A DNA stretch of 64,000 bases, from NCBI RefSeq assembly GCF_918697865.1, contig NZ_CAKKMV010000016.1, positions 61,757 through 125,756 on the forward strand, in the 5' to 3' direction. The position numbers and the translations under genes were made by a program. Under the pieces are notes generated by a model, which saw only the letters and a list, made by a program, of their open reading frames with translations, had not been told where the DNA came from and did no database searches. This document shows, piece by piece, positions 41,701 through 50,100 of this stretch (position 1 is the first letter of the stretch; the number at the start of each line of letters is the position of its first letter). The DNA comes from Massilia sp. Bi118 (GTDB lineage: Bacteria > Pseudomonadota > Gammaproteobacteria > Burkholderiales > Burkholderiaceae_D).

Positions 41701-44441
41701 ACAAGGTCTACGACGGCACGACGATCGCCACCCTGTCCGGCGGCCTGTCGGACGTGCTGCCCGGCGATGTCCTGACGATCGACACCGGCTCCGCCCACTT
41801 CGACAACAAGAACGTCGGCAGCGAGAAGGTGGTGACCATCACGGGCGGCCTGCTGGGCGGCGCCGACGCCGCCAACTACACGCTCGGCGGTCCGCTCACC
41901 ACCACCGCGTCGATCACGCCCAAGCCGGTGACGATCGCCCTCACCGGCCAGGTCGCGAAGGTCTACGACGCCACCACGGGCGCCACCCTGGGCGCGAACA
42001 ACTTCAGCCTGCAGGGCTTGGTCGCGGGCGACGCCGTCAGCGTCGGCGGCCCGGTCCAGGGCAGCTACGACACGCGCAACGCCGGCCAGGAAAAGCTGGT
42101 CAGCGCCGCCGGCAGCTTCACCGTTGCCGGCGCCGATGCCATGAACTACAGCATCGGCTCGACCGTGTTGACCGCTGCGACCAACATCGTCAACGCCAGC
42201 GCCAGCGGCTACATCGGGACGATCACGCCCAAAGCCATTTCCGCGACCGGCCTGAGCGCGGAAAGCAAGGTGTACGACGGCACCCGCTCTGCAACCGTGT
42301 CCGGCACGCCTTCCGGTGTGATCGGCGGCGACAATGTCAGCGTCGCCGGTATCAGCGGCCTGTTCGACACCAAGGACGCCGGCACCGGCAAGACCGTCAC
42401 CATCGCCGGCGGCACGCTGTCCGGCGCCGATGCGGGCAACTACAGTTTCAGCGGCGGCGCCACGACCACCGCGAACATCACACCGCGCCCGATCACGGCG
42501 GCCGGCATCCGAGCCGGCGACAAGGTCTACGACGGCACGACCGCCGCCACCCTGTCCGGCGGCTTTACCGGCGCGCTGCCCGGCGATTCGCTCACTGTCG
42601 GCACGACGGCAGGCGTGTTCGATACCAGGAATGCGGGCGACGGCAAGACCGTCACGTTCACGAGCAGCGTGCTGGCGGGCGCCGACGCCGCCAACTACAT
42701 GCTGACCGGCCCACTCACCACGACGGCATCCATCGCGCCGAAGCCGGTGACGATTTCCATCACGGGCGAGGTGCGCAAGGAATACGATGCCACCGCCAAC
42801 GCCAGCCTGGGCGCCGACCAGTTTGCCCTGAATGGGCTGATTGCGAACGACGCGGTCAGCGTGCGCGGCCCCGCCCAGGGCAGCTACGACTCGCCCAATG
42901 TCGGCCAGCAAAGGCAGGTGAATGCTACCGGCGCCTTCGAGATTGCCGGCGCGGATGCGCCGAACTACCGTGTCGGCGAGGTCCGGCTCGGGGGCGCCAG
43001 CAATACCGTCAACGCCAGCGCCAGCGGCGAGGTCGGGGTCATCACCCCCGCCACCCTCACCTATACCGCGGCCCCGTCCACGGGCGAACCTGGTCTTCCC
43101 GTGACGGGCCTGGACGGAACGGTCACCGGCTTCAAAGGGACGGACACCCTGGCCACCGCCACCTCGGGCACCCTGGTATGGCAGAGCGCCACGACGCTGC
43201 AGTCGCTGCCGGGTGCGTACGCGATCGAGGGCGCGGGTCTCACCGCCGCCAATTACCGCTTCGTCCAGGCGCCGGGGAATGCCACCGCGCTGGCCATGAA
43301 ATTCAATCTGACCCCAGCCAGGCCGCAGCTGCAGGCGCAGGAGAGCAGCGTGCAGGCGATCGGCACCGCGCTGCGCACGGCCATCCTGGCGGTCGATCCG
43401 CGCGGCAGCGGCGGCGGCGTCTTCGACCGCTCCGGCCCGGCAGCGGCCCGGGCCTTCAGCGCCCTGCGCATCGGTGCGATGAACCAGGACGAGCTGGCGC
43501 AGATGCTCGCCCTGCGCAAGGAATTCAAGCGCAAGCTGTTCGCGGATGCGGTCTACAAACTGGAAATCGATCCCAGCCTGGCGGACGTCCAGCCCTGCGC
43601 CAGCGCCGGCGATGCGGCGTCGGGCGCATGCCGCCTGACGCCCGCGCAGGTGGAGCTGATCCATGCGACGAAACGCCCGGTGCAGGCGGCCACGAAAAGC
43701 GCGAGCGGCCGGGTCGCGGCCCTGCCGCAGATCGAGCGCAAGATGGTGGTCCTGTTCGGCATCAACGACTACCAGGATAAGACCATCCCCCAGCTCGAGA
43801 ACGCCGTGCCCGACGTCGACGCCGTCTCGCGCATCTTCGCCGAGAAGCTGGGCTACGAGGTCCGCGTGGTGCGCAATCCGGACAAGGCGGAAATCATCCG
43901 CACCCTGAACGGACTGGCGGCCGAAATGAACAGCGCCGACAGCGTCGTCATCTATTACGCGGGCCACGGCTACTCGCTCGAAAAGAACGGCGCCGGCTAC
44001 TGGATTCCGTCCGATGCGAAGGCCAGCGACCCGCGCGGCTGGATTTCGAACAGCGACGTCGCCAAGGCGCTGGCCAGCATCAGCGCGAAGCAGATGGCGC
44101 TGATCTCGGACAGCTGCTACTCGGGCGCCTTCGCGCGCGACGGCATCGACGCCGTCGGCCACGACGTGACGGTGGCCGACGTGCTGGCCAAGCGCTCGGT
44201 GGTGGTCCTGTCCTCGGGCGGCGACGAGCCGGTCGCCGACGAAGGCAAGGAAGGCCACTCCATCTTCGCCTGGAACCTGATGCAGGCGGTCGGCTCGGTG
44301 ACCGGCTGGAAGCCCGGCAGCACGATCTTCACGAACGTGCAGGCGGCGGTGAAGAAGGAGTTCCCGCAGACGCCGAAGTATGGGTCGGTCACCGCCGCCG
44401 GGCACCAGGCCGGCGGCGAGTACCTGTTCGAGCTGCGCTGA
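38769..44441 (+). CDS. TpsA exoprotein: FHA-type TPS domain, YDG repeats and C-terminal caspase
   Basis: This protein has 1,890 residues. A signal peptide (about 1-28) precedes the TPS secretion domain (about 30-280; QSFSIGAPNSVRF, GGVWLINPHGVLFG, DFLAGR). A Gly/Ser/Asn-rich beta-helical stem runs to about 850. YDG/MBG-type domains (KVYDGTT-like openings) fill 888-1433 as two copies of a three-domain unit. A short helical linker follows. A caspase-fold domain (about 1655-1890) begins KMVVLFGINDYQD, with His1733 in YYAGHGYS and Cys1783 in SDSCYSGAF, so the catalytic dyad is intact. ATG 38769 has AGGGGG eight bases upstream; the frame from 38742 is rejected. Coupling of a TpsA to a caspase is unusual. 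Confidence 0.92.
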   Translation: MKQSIRINSVAAAVAAAFGAVAAPAFAQLPSGPAVVNGSAGIASDGSRMTITNSANAVLNWQSFSIGAPNSVRFEQPSASSQVLNRVVGNDPSNILGSLSSNGGVWLINPHGVLFGNSARIDVAGLVASSLGISNDDFLAGRVRFDAAGLPSGQVLNRGELQTSFGGHVWLVGGSVSNEGLIRSPGGNIVLAAGKSIELVDSGAPNVAVRVAAPDNAALNLGRLLAPGGGSIDIHGGIVNQQGIVRADSVGLDAAGRVTIKARGEIQLGAGSVTSASSAGSGAGGKVLVESADGDTLVQGQVGATSAAGVGGQLHLLGRNVGVYGQALVDASGAAGGGEVLAGGDYQGANPSVKNAAATYLGPNATVRADATGAGSGGKIVFWGDESTRIYGSIGAKGGPLGGDGGFVETSAHVLDARPKHIDVAAANGKAGTWLLDPGNVEINGDSTLEGGMSNDDVPGFSRISNRDDAIIAASTIVSALENGSNVTIRTGGGSGTTQLGDIVVSSSIILPANAESSGSLTLEAHNDIVMRSGVEIRSDNKPLPVDFLADRDHNGVGSIRLEYGANIETRGGDITMTVPALAQRAGSSITLEGNNQLNAGTGQASFTTSNLNLWNTSQVTAKHILVDAGYVSIDASGLKAQGTDESSITINTNNLWMNNGALEASVSDASSLDGARINTLAGYGYIDLHTSTMLAQQVYVDTYGLTLDQSTLTASGTGTPLWIDAGSFSNTAGGLSAPQGRWIVSMKSGTPFRSADFSGLDYQFVQVDANDVAPALSGAGQNGILVYDPLDVQIKLNATRDYDGTTHASFTNWLSHNASSSFQLQDNTGGSTLQANFQDKNAGTDKPIVYSAETLPFLVVTDSGKPVYGSTQSYIGDILPLAVSASGLVAANKVYDATRTATLSGMLSGAIGNDDVTVTGISGLFDTKDAGTGKTVTISGGTLSGADAGNYLFTGGGTTTADITPRPISAAGLHANDKVYDGTTIATLSGGLSDVLPGDVLTIDTGSAHFDNKNVGSEKVVTITGGLLGGADAANYTLGGPLTTTASITPKPVTIALTGQVAKVYDATTGATLGANNFSLQGLVAGDAVSVGGPVQGSYDTRNAGQEKLVSAAGSFTVAGADAMNYSIGSTVLTAATNIVNASASGYIGTITPKAISATGLSAESKVYDGTRSATVSGTPSGVIGGDNVSVAGISGLFDTKDAGTGKTVTIAGGTLSGADAGNYSFSGGATTTANITPRPITAAGIRAGDKVYDGTTAATLSGGFTGALPGDSLTVGTTAGVFDTRNAGDGKTVTFTSSVLAGADAANYMLTGPLTTTASIAPKPVTISITGEVRKEYDATANASLGADQFALNGLIANDAVSVRGPAQGSYDSPNVGQQRQVNATGAFEIAGADAPNYRVGEVRLGGASNTVNASASGEVGVITPATLTYTAAPSTGEPGLPVTGLDGTVTGFKGTDTLATATSGTLVWQSATTLQSLPGAYAIEGAGLTAANYRFVQAPGNATALAMKFNLTPARPQLQAQESSVQAIGTALRTAILAVDPRGSGGGVFDRSGPAAARAFSALRIGAMNQDELAQMLALRKEFKRKLFADAVYKLEIDPSLADVQPCASAGDAASGACRLTPAQVELIHATKRPVQAATKSASGRVAALPQIERKMVVLFGINDYQDKTIPQLENAVPDVDAVSRIFAEKLGYEVRVVRNPDKAEIIRTLNGLAAEMNSADSVVIYYAGHGYSLEKNGAGYWIPSDAKASDPRGWISNSDVAKALASISAKQMALISDSCYSGAFARDGIDAVGHDVTVADVLAKRSVVVLSSGGDEPVADEGKEGHSIFAWNLMQAVGSVTGWKPGSTIFTNVQAAVKKEFPQTPKYGSVTAAGHQAGGEYLFELR
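41430..43067 (+). repeat. Tandem 819-nt super-repeat inside the TpsA gene
   Basis: Two copies (41430-42248 and 42249-43067) have a constant 819-base (273-residue) offset at four separate check points, with no indels. Each holds three related YDG domains in the same order. Within each copy the three domains are also related to one another. Long identical stretches at DNA level, for example around 41540 and 42359, indicate fairly recent duplication or ongoing gene conversion. Confidence 0.85.
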
Positions 44442-44444
44442 GGC

Positions 44445-46991
44445 TCAGCGGCTGGCCGTCTGCGTGCCGCCTGGGGCCGCGTTCTTCACATACTTGTCGA
44501 ACCAGCGCAGCATCTCGTAGACCAGCTGCTCGTTCGACTCGCGCGCCGCGTACCAGTGCGGCTCGTGCGGCAGCATCACCAGGCGCGTCACGCCGCCGTT
44601 GCCGCGGATCGCTTCGTACAGCTTGACCGACTGCAGCGGCGTGGTGCCCGGGTTGGCGTCGTCGGCGCCGTGCACGATCAACAGCGGCGTCTTCAGCTTG
44701 TCGGCGTAGAAGAAGGTCGAGGCCCTGGTGTAGACCTCCGGCGCTTCCCACACCGAGCGGCGCTCGTTCTGGAAGCCGAAGGGCGTCAGCGACTTGTTAT
44801 ACGAGCCGCTGGTGGCCGCGCCGGCGCGGAACAGATTCGAATGCGCCAGCAGGTTGGCGGTCATCAGCGCGCCGTGGCTATGGCCGGTCACGCCGATGCG
44901 GCCGGGGTCGGCCACGCCCAGGCGCACGGCTTCGTCGACGGCGGCCCTGGCGTTCGCCACCAGCTGCTCGGTGTAGGTGTCGTAGGCCTTGCGCGGATCG
45001 CCGACGATCGGGAAGGCGGCGCTGTCGATGATCGCGTAACCCGACAGCAGCAGCAGGCGGTACTGGCGCAGGCGCGTGAAGGTGGCCTGCGAGCCCGTGG
45101 TCTGGCCGGCCTTCGACGCATCCGCATAGTCGAGCGGATAGGCGTTCAGGATGGTCGGCAGGCGCGTGCCCTCCTTGTAGCCCGGCGGGGTGTAGAGCGT
45201 GAAGGACAGCTCGATGCCGTCGGCGCGCTTGTACTTCACCAGGCGCTTCTTGATCTGGCGGACTTCAGGCGTCGGGTCGCTCAGGTGGGTCAAGGCGGCG
45301 CTGGAAGAAGCGTAGCCCGGCTCACCGGCGGCTGCCGCGGTGGCGGCGCCCAGGGTGCGCACGAAGGCGTTCGGCGTCTCCTCCGCGGACTGGTACCAGG
45401 TCAGCAGGCGCTTCGGGTCGTCACCGGCGAAGCCGAGGAACTGTTCGTAGGACGCTCTGGAACTGCGGAACAGGCGCTCGCCCTGCTGGCTCTTCAGGTT
45501 GAAGCGGTCGAGGAAGGGACGGTCGCCGTCCGGCGAGGAGCCGGCGCCGGACAGGTAGATGCTGTCGCCGTCCACGCGGATCACCGGGAAGCCGTTCGCC
45601 AGCTGGCGCCGTACCGGACGGCCCGGGTCGGCGTAACGCTCGTCGCTGGACATGTCCCAGATCAGGCGGCGTGAGTTCTGCGCATCGTCGACATTGATCT
45701 GCCAGGTGCGAACCCATTTGCGGTTGACGTCGTAATCGCTCAGCAGGGCCACGCCGGCCTGCTCGCTCCAGGCCAGGCCGGCGTAGCGCTGCTGGGTGCG
45801 GACGATCTCGGCAGGCGCCGCCTTGAACGGCGCCTTCAGCATCATCAGCTTGTCGCGCTCGGCCGCCTGGACATTCGGATTGCCGCCGTCCAGCGCCTCG
45901 GCCCAGACCAGGGTTGCCGCTTCGGTAGGACGCCAGCTGAAGTTGCGCGGCCCGGAAGGCACACCGCGGTTCGGCACCCGGTCGGCCAGCGGCAGCGCGG
46001 CGATCTCGCGCACCACCGGATTGGCCCCTTTGGCCGCGCGCTGGGCCAGGTCCCAGATTTCGATCTGCTTGGGGAAGCGGTCGAAAGTGGTGACGTAGGA
46101 GTAAGGCGTGCGGATCTCGGTCACCACGGCGTGACGGCCGTCGGGCGCCACATCCAGTTCCTCGTACATGCCGGGCCTGCCCACCGGCGTGATCCTGCCG
46201 CTGGCGGCATCGACCAGCGCCAGCTGCGAGCTGCCGTAGTAGTCGAACAGCGCTTCGTCATGGCGGTTGCGCAGGGTGTCGCGGTTTTCATAGGTGCTGC
46301 TCTGCCCTGTCGCGCCCAGCGATTCCTGGATGCCCGGGCCATCGGAACCGGGCGCCTCGGCGGCCGGCGGCTTTTGCGCGGTCGACAGCTTGACCAGCAG
46401 CGTCTTCTGGTCCGGCATCCACTGCATCTGGTCGCCGAACATCTGGTTCAGGCGCACGCCCGGCAGACGGCGCACGGCGCCGGTCTTCGCATCGCCGATC
46501 CACAGTTCGACCGCTTGACTGGTGATGTTCTCGAAGGCGAAACGCCGGCCGTCGGCGCTCCACACCGGGCGGCGCGGACAGGCATTCGCCGGCAGCTTCA
46601 CCTTCGTCTGCCTGCCGTCGGCAACCTGCACCAGGTCGATGGCGCTCACGCAGGGCGGGATGCCGTAGCCGCCCGGGGTATCGTGCTGGCTCTGATTGCC
46701 CGGTTCGATGCGCACGCCGGTCAGGCGCAGGAAAGGCGTGGCGACCTTGGCGATCGACGGGTACTCCTCCATCGTGATCAGCATCAGCCTGTCGCGGGTC
46801 GGGCTGAGCGAGGGCGAAGGCGGCGGCGGCGCGCGCATCACGTCGAGGATTTCCTTCGGCGGCTGGCTGTAGGCGCTGGCCGGGGCGGCCGTCGCCGGCG
46901 CAGCAAGCTTCGATGCTGCCATCGCGCCGGGCGTCATGCCGGCAGTGAGCGTGGTGGCCACGAGGGCGTGGATCAGGTGTTTTGCCTGCAT
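44445..46991 (-). CDS. Exported S9 prolyl-oligopeptidase family peptidase (glutamyl-endopeptidase-like)
   Basis: This protein has 848 residues. A signal peptide (residues 1-25, ending GAMAA) is followed by a beta-propeller and a C-terminal alpha/beta-hydrolase. Ser705 lies in VTGHSHGALMTANLLAH, Asp in LIVHGADDANPGT and His in LPHEPHWYAARES. These blocks, with SLTPFGFQNERRSVWEA, closely resemble the chloroplast glutamyl endopeptidase (CGEP) branch of S9 as I recall it, which cleaves after Glu. GHSHGA replaces the usual GxSxGG. It is probably periplasmic. Its stop is three bases from the TpsA stop (tail to tail), so the two genes share no promoter. The longer frame up to 48857 is antisense shadow. 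Confidence 0.88.
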   Translation of the reverse strand: MQAKHLIHALVATTLTAGMTPGAMAASKLAAPATAAPASAYSQPPKEILDVMRAPPPPSPSLSPTRDRLMLITMEEYPSIAKVATPFLRLTGVRIEPGNQSQHDTPGGYGIPPCVSAIDLVQVADGRQTKVKLPANACPRRPVWSADGRRFAFENITSQAVELWIGDAKTGAVRRLPGVRLNQMFGDQMQWMPDQKTLLVKLSTAQKPPAAEAPGSDGPGIQESLGATGQSSTYENRDTLRNRHDEALFDYYGSSQLALVDAASGRITPVGRPGMYEELDVAPDGRHAVVTEIRTPYSYVTTFDRFPKQIEIWDLAQRAAKGANPVVREIAALPLADRVPNRGVPSGPRNFSWRPTEAATLVWAEALDGGNPNVQAAERDKLMMLKAPFKAAPAEIVRTQQRYAGLAWSEQAGVALLSDYDVNRKWVRTWQINVDDAQNSRRLIWDMSSDERYADPGRPVRRQLANGFPVIRVDGDSIYLSGAGSSPDGDRPFLDRFNLKSQQGERLFRSSRASYEQFLGFAGDDPKRLLTWYQSAEETPNAFVRTLGAATAAAAGEPGYASSSAALTHLSDPTPEVRQIKKRLVKYKRADGIELSFTLYTPPGYKEGTRLPTILNAYPLDYADASKAGQTTGSQATFTRLRQYRLLLLSGYAIIDSAAFPIVGDPRKAYDTYTEQLVANARAAVDEAVRLGVADPGRIGVTGHSHGALMTANLLAHSNLFRAGAATSGSYNKSLTPFGFQNERRSVWEAPEVYTRASTFFYADKLKTPLLIVHGADDANPGTTPLQSVKLYEAIRGNGGVTRLVMLPHEPHWYAARESNEQLVYEMLRWFDKYVKNAAPGGTQTASR

Positions 46992-47089
46992 GGAGAGTGC
47001 TCCGGTTTTATGTGGTGTCCTTCGACATTGCCATAAAAATATCCTTGCAGCAACCACACATTCAGTGACAAACGGGCAAACCCTCCTGA

Positions 47090-47095
47090 TATAAT
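47090..47095 (+). promoter_or_regulatory. Perfect -10 box upstream of the kinase/GGDEF gene
   Basis: TATAAT lies 25 bases before ATG 47121 in the short divergent gap (46992-47120). A TGACAA at 47066-47071, 18 bases upstream, could be the -35 element. This is a plausible sigma-70 promoter for the signalling gene. Confidence 0.55.
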
Positions 47096-47120
47096 TATTG
47101 CCATATCGCAAGCCCACCCT

Positions 47121-50100
47121 ATGGACGCCCTCCTCGACCACGAGATCATCGAACAGCTGCACGACAGTTCCCGCTCGCTGGTCTATCGTGCCCGCGCCGG
47201 GGACGGGACCGCGCTGATCGTCAAGCTCCCGAACCAGGAATTCCCCTCCTTCCAGCAGCTCGCGCAGTTCAAGCGCGAGTACGCGATCGCGCGCCGTTGC
47301 CGCCATCCGGGCGTGGTGCGTCCGCTCGCGCTGGGACACAGCAAGGGGCGCTGGATGATGGTCCAGGAAGACGTCAAGGGCCTTGCGCTGGACAAGGTGC
47401 TGAGCGAACGGCTGGCGGCAGGACGCGCACCCACGCAGCCCGCGCTGGCGCTCGGCGATTTCTTCGACATTGCGCTGCAGCTGTGCGCGGCGCTGGAGGA
47501 AGTCCACGGCCATGGCGTGATCCACAAGGACATCAATCCGTCCAACCTGGTATGGAACGAAGAACGGCGCCTGCTGCAGCTGATCGATTTCGGCATTGCC
47601 TGCGAGCTGCCGCACGAGGTCCAGGGCATCGTCAATCCGCATGCGCTGGAAGGCACGCTGCGCTATATGGCGCCGGAGCAGACCGGGCGCATGAACCGGC
47701 GCGTCGACTACCGCGCCGACTTGTATGCCGTCGGCGCCACCTTTTACGAGCTGCTGACCGGGCAGGCGCCGTTCGAGGCGCGCGACGAGATGGAACTGGT
47801 GCATTGCCATATCGCGCGCAGCCCCGACTGGTCGCACCCGGTGCTTGCGGCGCTGCCCGGCGCGCTGCTGGCGATCGTCCAGCGGCTGCTGGAAAAGAGC
47901 GCCGAGCAGCGCTACCAGAGCCTGCAGGGCCTGCGCAGCGACCTCGAAGCCTGCCGCGCCGGCATGTCCGCCGTGGCGCCGTCGCTGCCGCTCAGGCTCT
48001 CCGAGCACAATGGGCGCTTCATGGTGCCGCAAACCCTGCACGGGCGCGAAGACGCGGTCGCCGCGCTGCTGGCTGCCTTCGAGCGCAGCGCCGAAGGCAG
48101 CTGCGAGATGCTGCTGGTGGCCGGCTACTCCGGCATCGGCAAGTCGGCAGTGGTGAACGAGGTGCACAAGCCCATCGTCGCCCGGCGCGGCTGCTTCCTG
48201 GCCGGTAAATTCGACCAGTTCCAGCGCGACCTGCCCTATGCATCGCTGATCCAGGCCTTCCAGGGACTGGTGCGCCAGCTCCTCGGCGAACCCGAGGAAA
48301 CGCTGCGGCTCTGGGCCGCCAAGCTGCACAGCGCCCTGGGCCAGGGCCTGGGGGTGATGGTCGAACTGATTCCGCAACTTGCGCTGGTCGTCGGCCCCAC
48401 CGAGGCCGTGCCGCCCCTGCCTCCGGACCAGGCCCAGCGCCGCCTGGCCCGCGTCTTTCCCCGCTTCGTCGAAGTGTTCGCCTGCGCCGGGCATCCGCTG
48501 GTGCTGTTCCTCGACGACCTGCAATGGGCCGATGCGGCCACGCTGCGGATGATCGAGCTGTTCATGGTGTCCGGCGACGGCGGCCACCTGCTGGTCATCG
48601 GCGCCTACCGCGACAACGAAGTCGACGCCGTCCATCCGCTCGTCGCCCTGCGCGACAAGCTGCGCGACAAGGGCGTGCGCCTGGCGACGCTGGCCCTGGA
48701 CGCCCTGACCGAGCCGCAGGTGGCGCGGATGGTGTCGGCCACCGTGCGCGTGCCGGCGGCGGACTGCGCGCCGCTGGCCCGCCTGTGCTTCCGCAAGACC
48801 GGCGGCAATCCCTTCTTCCTCAACCAGTTCCTGGACTCGATCCACGATGCCGGCCACCTGCGCTACCGGGCCGCCGGCGATTGCTGGGACTGGGACCTGG
48901 CGGCGATCGAACAGGCCGCCTACACCGACAACGTGGTCGAGCTGCTGCTCGATAAAATCCGCCGCCTGCCCGCCGCCACCCAGCAGATGCTGCAGCTGGC
49001 GGCGTCGATCGGCAACCGCTTCACGCTCGACACGCTCGCCCTGATCGAGGAACGCAGCCCCTGGCTGACGCAGCAGGATTTATGGCCGGCGCTGGACGCG
49101 GGCCTGATCCAGCCGCTGGACGAACGCTACAAATACGTCGACACCGGGGCCGGCGCCGGCGACACCGGTGTCGGCTACCGCTTCCTGCACGACCGCGTCC
49201 AGCAGGCCGCCTACCTGGTCGCCGGCGATGAAGCGCGCGCGGCAAACCACCTGCGCATCGGCCGCCTGCTGCTGCGGCATACGGCGCCGGAGGCGCAGGA
49301 AGGCAAGCTGTTCGAAATCGTCGAGCAGCTGAATGCCGGCCGCGCGCTCGTCGTCGATGGCGGGGAGCGCCTGCAGCTGGCGGGACTGAATCTGCGCGCC
49401 GGCGCCAAGGCGCGCCGTTCCGCCGCCTTCCAGGCCACGCTGGAGCATGTGCGGACCGGTCTCGAACTGCTGCCGCCGGACGCATGGCAACAGCACCCTG
49501 AGCTCTGGCTCGACCTGCAGCTGGGCGCAGCCGAAGCATCCTACCTGTGCGGCCACTTCGACGCCGCCGAGGCGATCTACCCGCTGGTGCGTGCGCACAC
49601 CAGCGCGCCGCTGGACCAGGCGCGCTGCGTCGCGGTGCAGGCGCACCAGTACCAGTTGCAAGGACGCCTGCCGGATGCCATCGCCGTGCAGCTCGAGGGA
49701 CTGGCGCTGCTGGGCTTCGCCGTCCCCCGCGAGGCCGCGCAGCGCAAGGCGCTGGCCGATGAGATTCTCGAAGATATCAACGGCCGCATCGGTGCGCGCT
49801 CGCCCGACGAGCTGCTGGCGGCCGGCGAGATGCGCGATCCGCTCGCGGTGGCGGCGATGCAGATGATGCACGGCTTGTGGATGGCGGGCTACTATGCCGG
49901 CCACCAGGACATCAGCGCCCTGATGGTGGCGATGACGACGCGCCTGTCCGTACAGGAGGGAACCAGCGATATCAGCGCCATCGCCTACGTTGCCTACGCA
50001 TTCTTCGTCACCCAGCAGAGCGGCGACGCCGGGCGCGGCTACCGCTTCGGCGCCATGGCGCTGGCGCTGGCCAGGTCGCGCGCCAATCTGCAGGCGCGCA

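Noticed and set aside
38769..44441. Contact-dependent inhibition (CdiA/CdiB) interpretation of the TPS pair
   Set aside because: No VENN/pretoxin motif, no C-terminal toxin of CDI type and no small immunity gene downstream; the C-terminus is a caspase domain.
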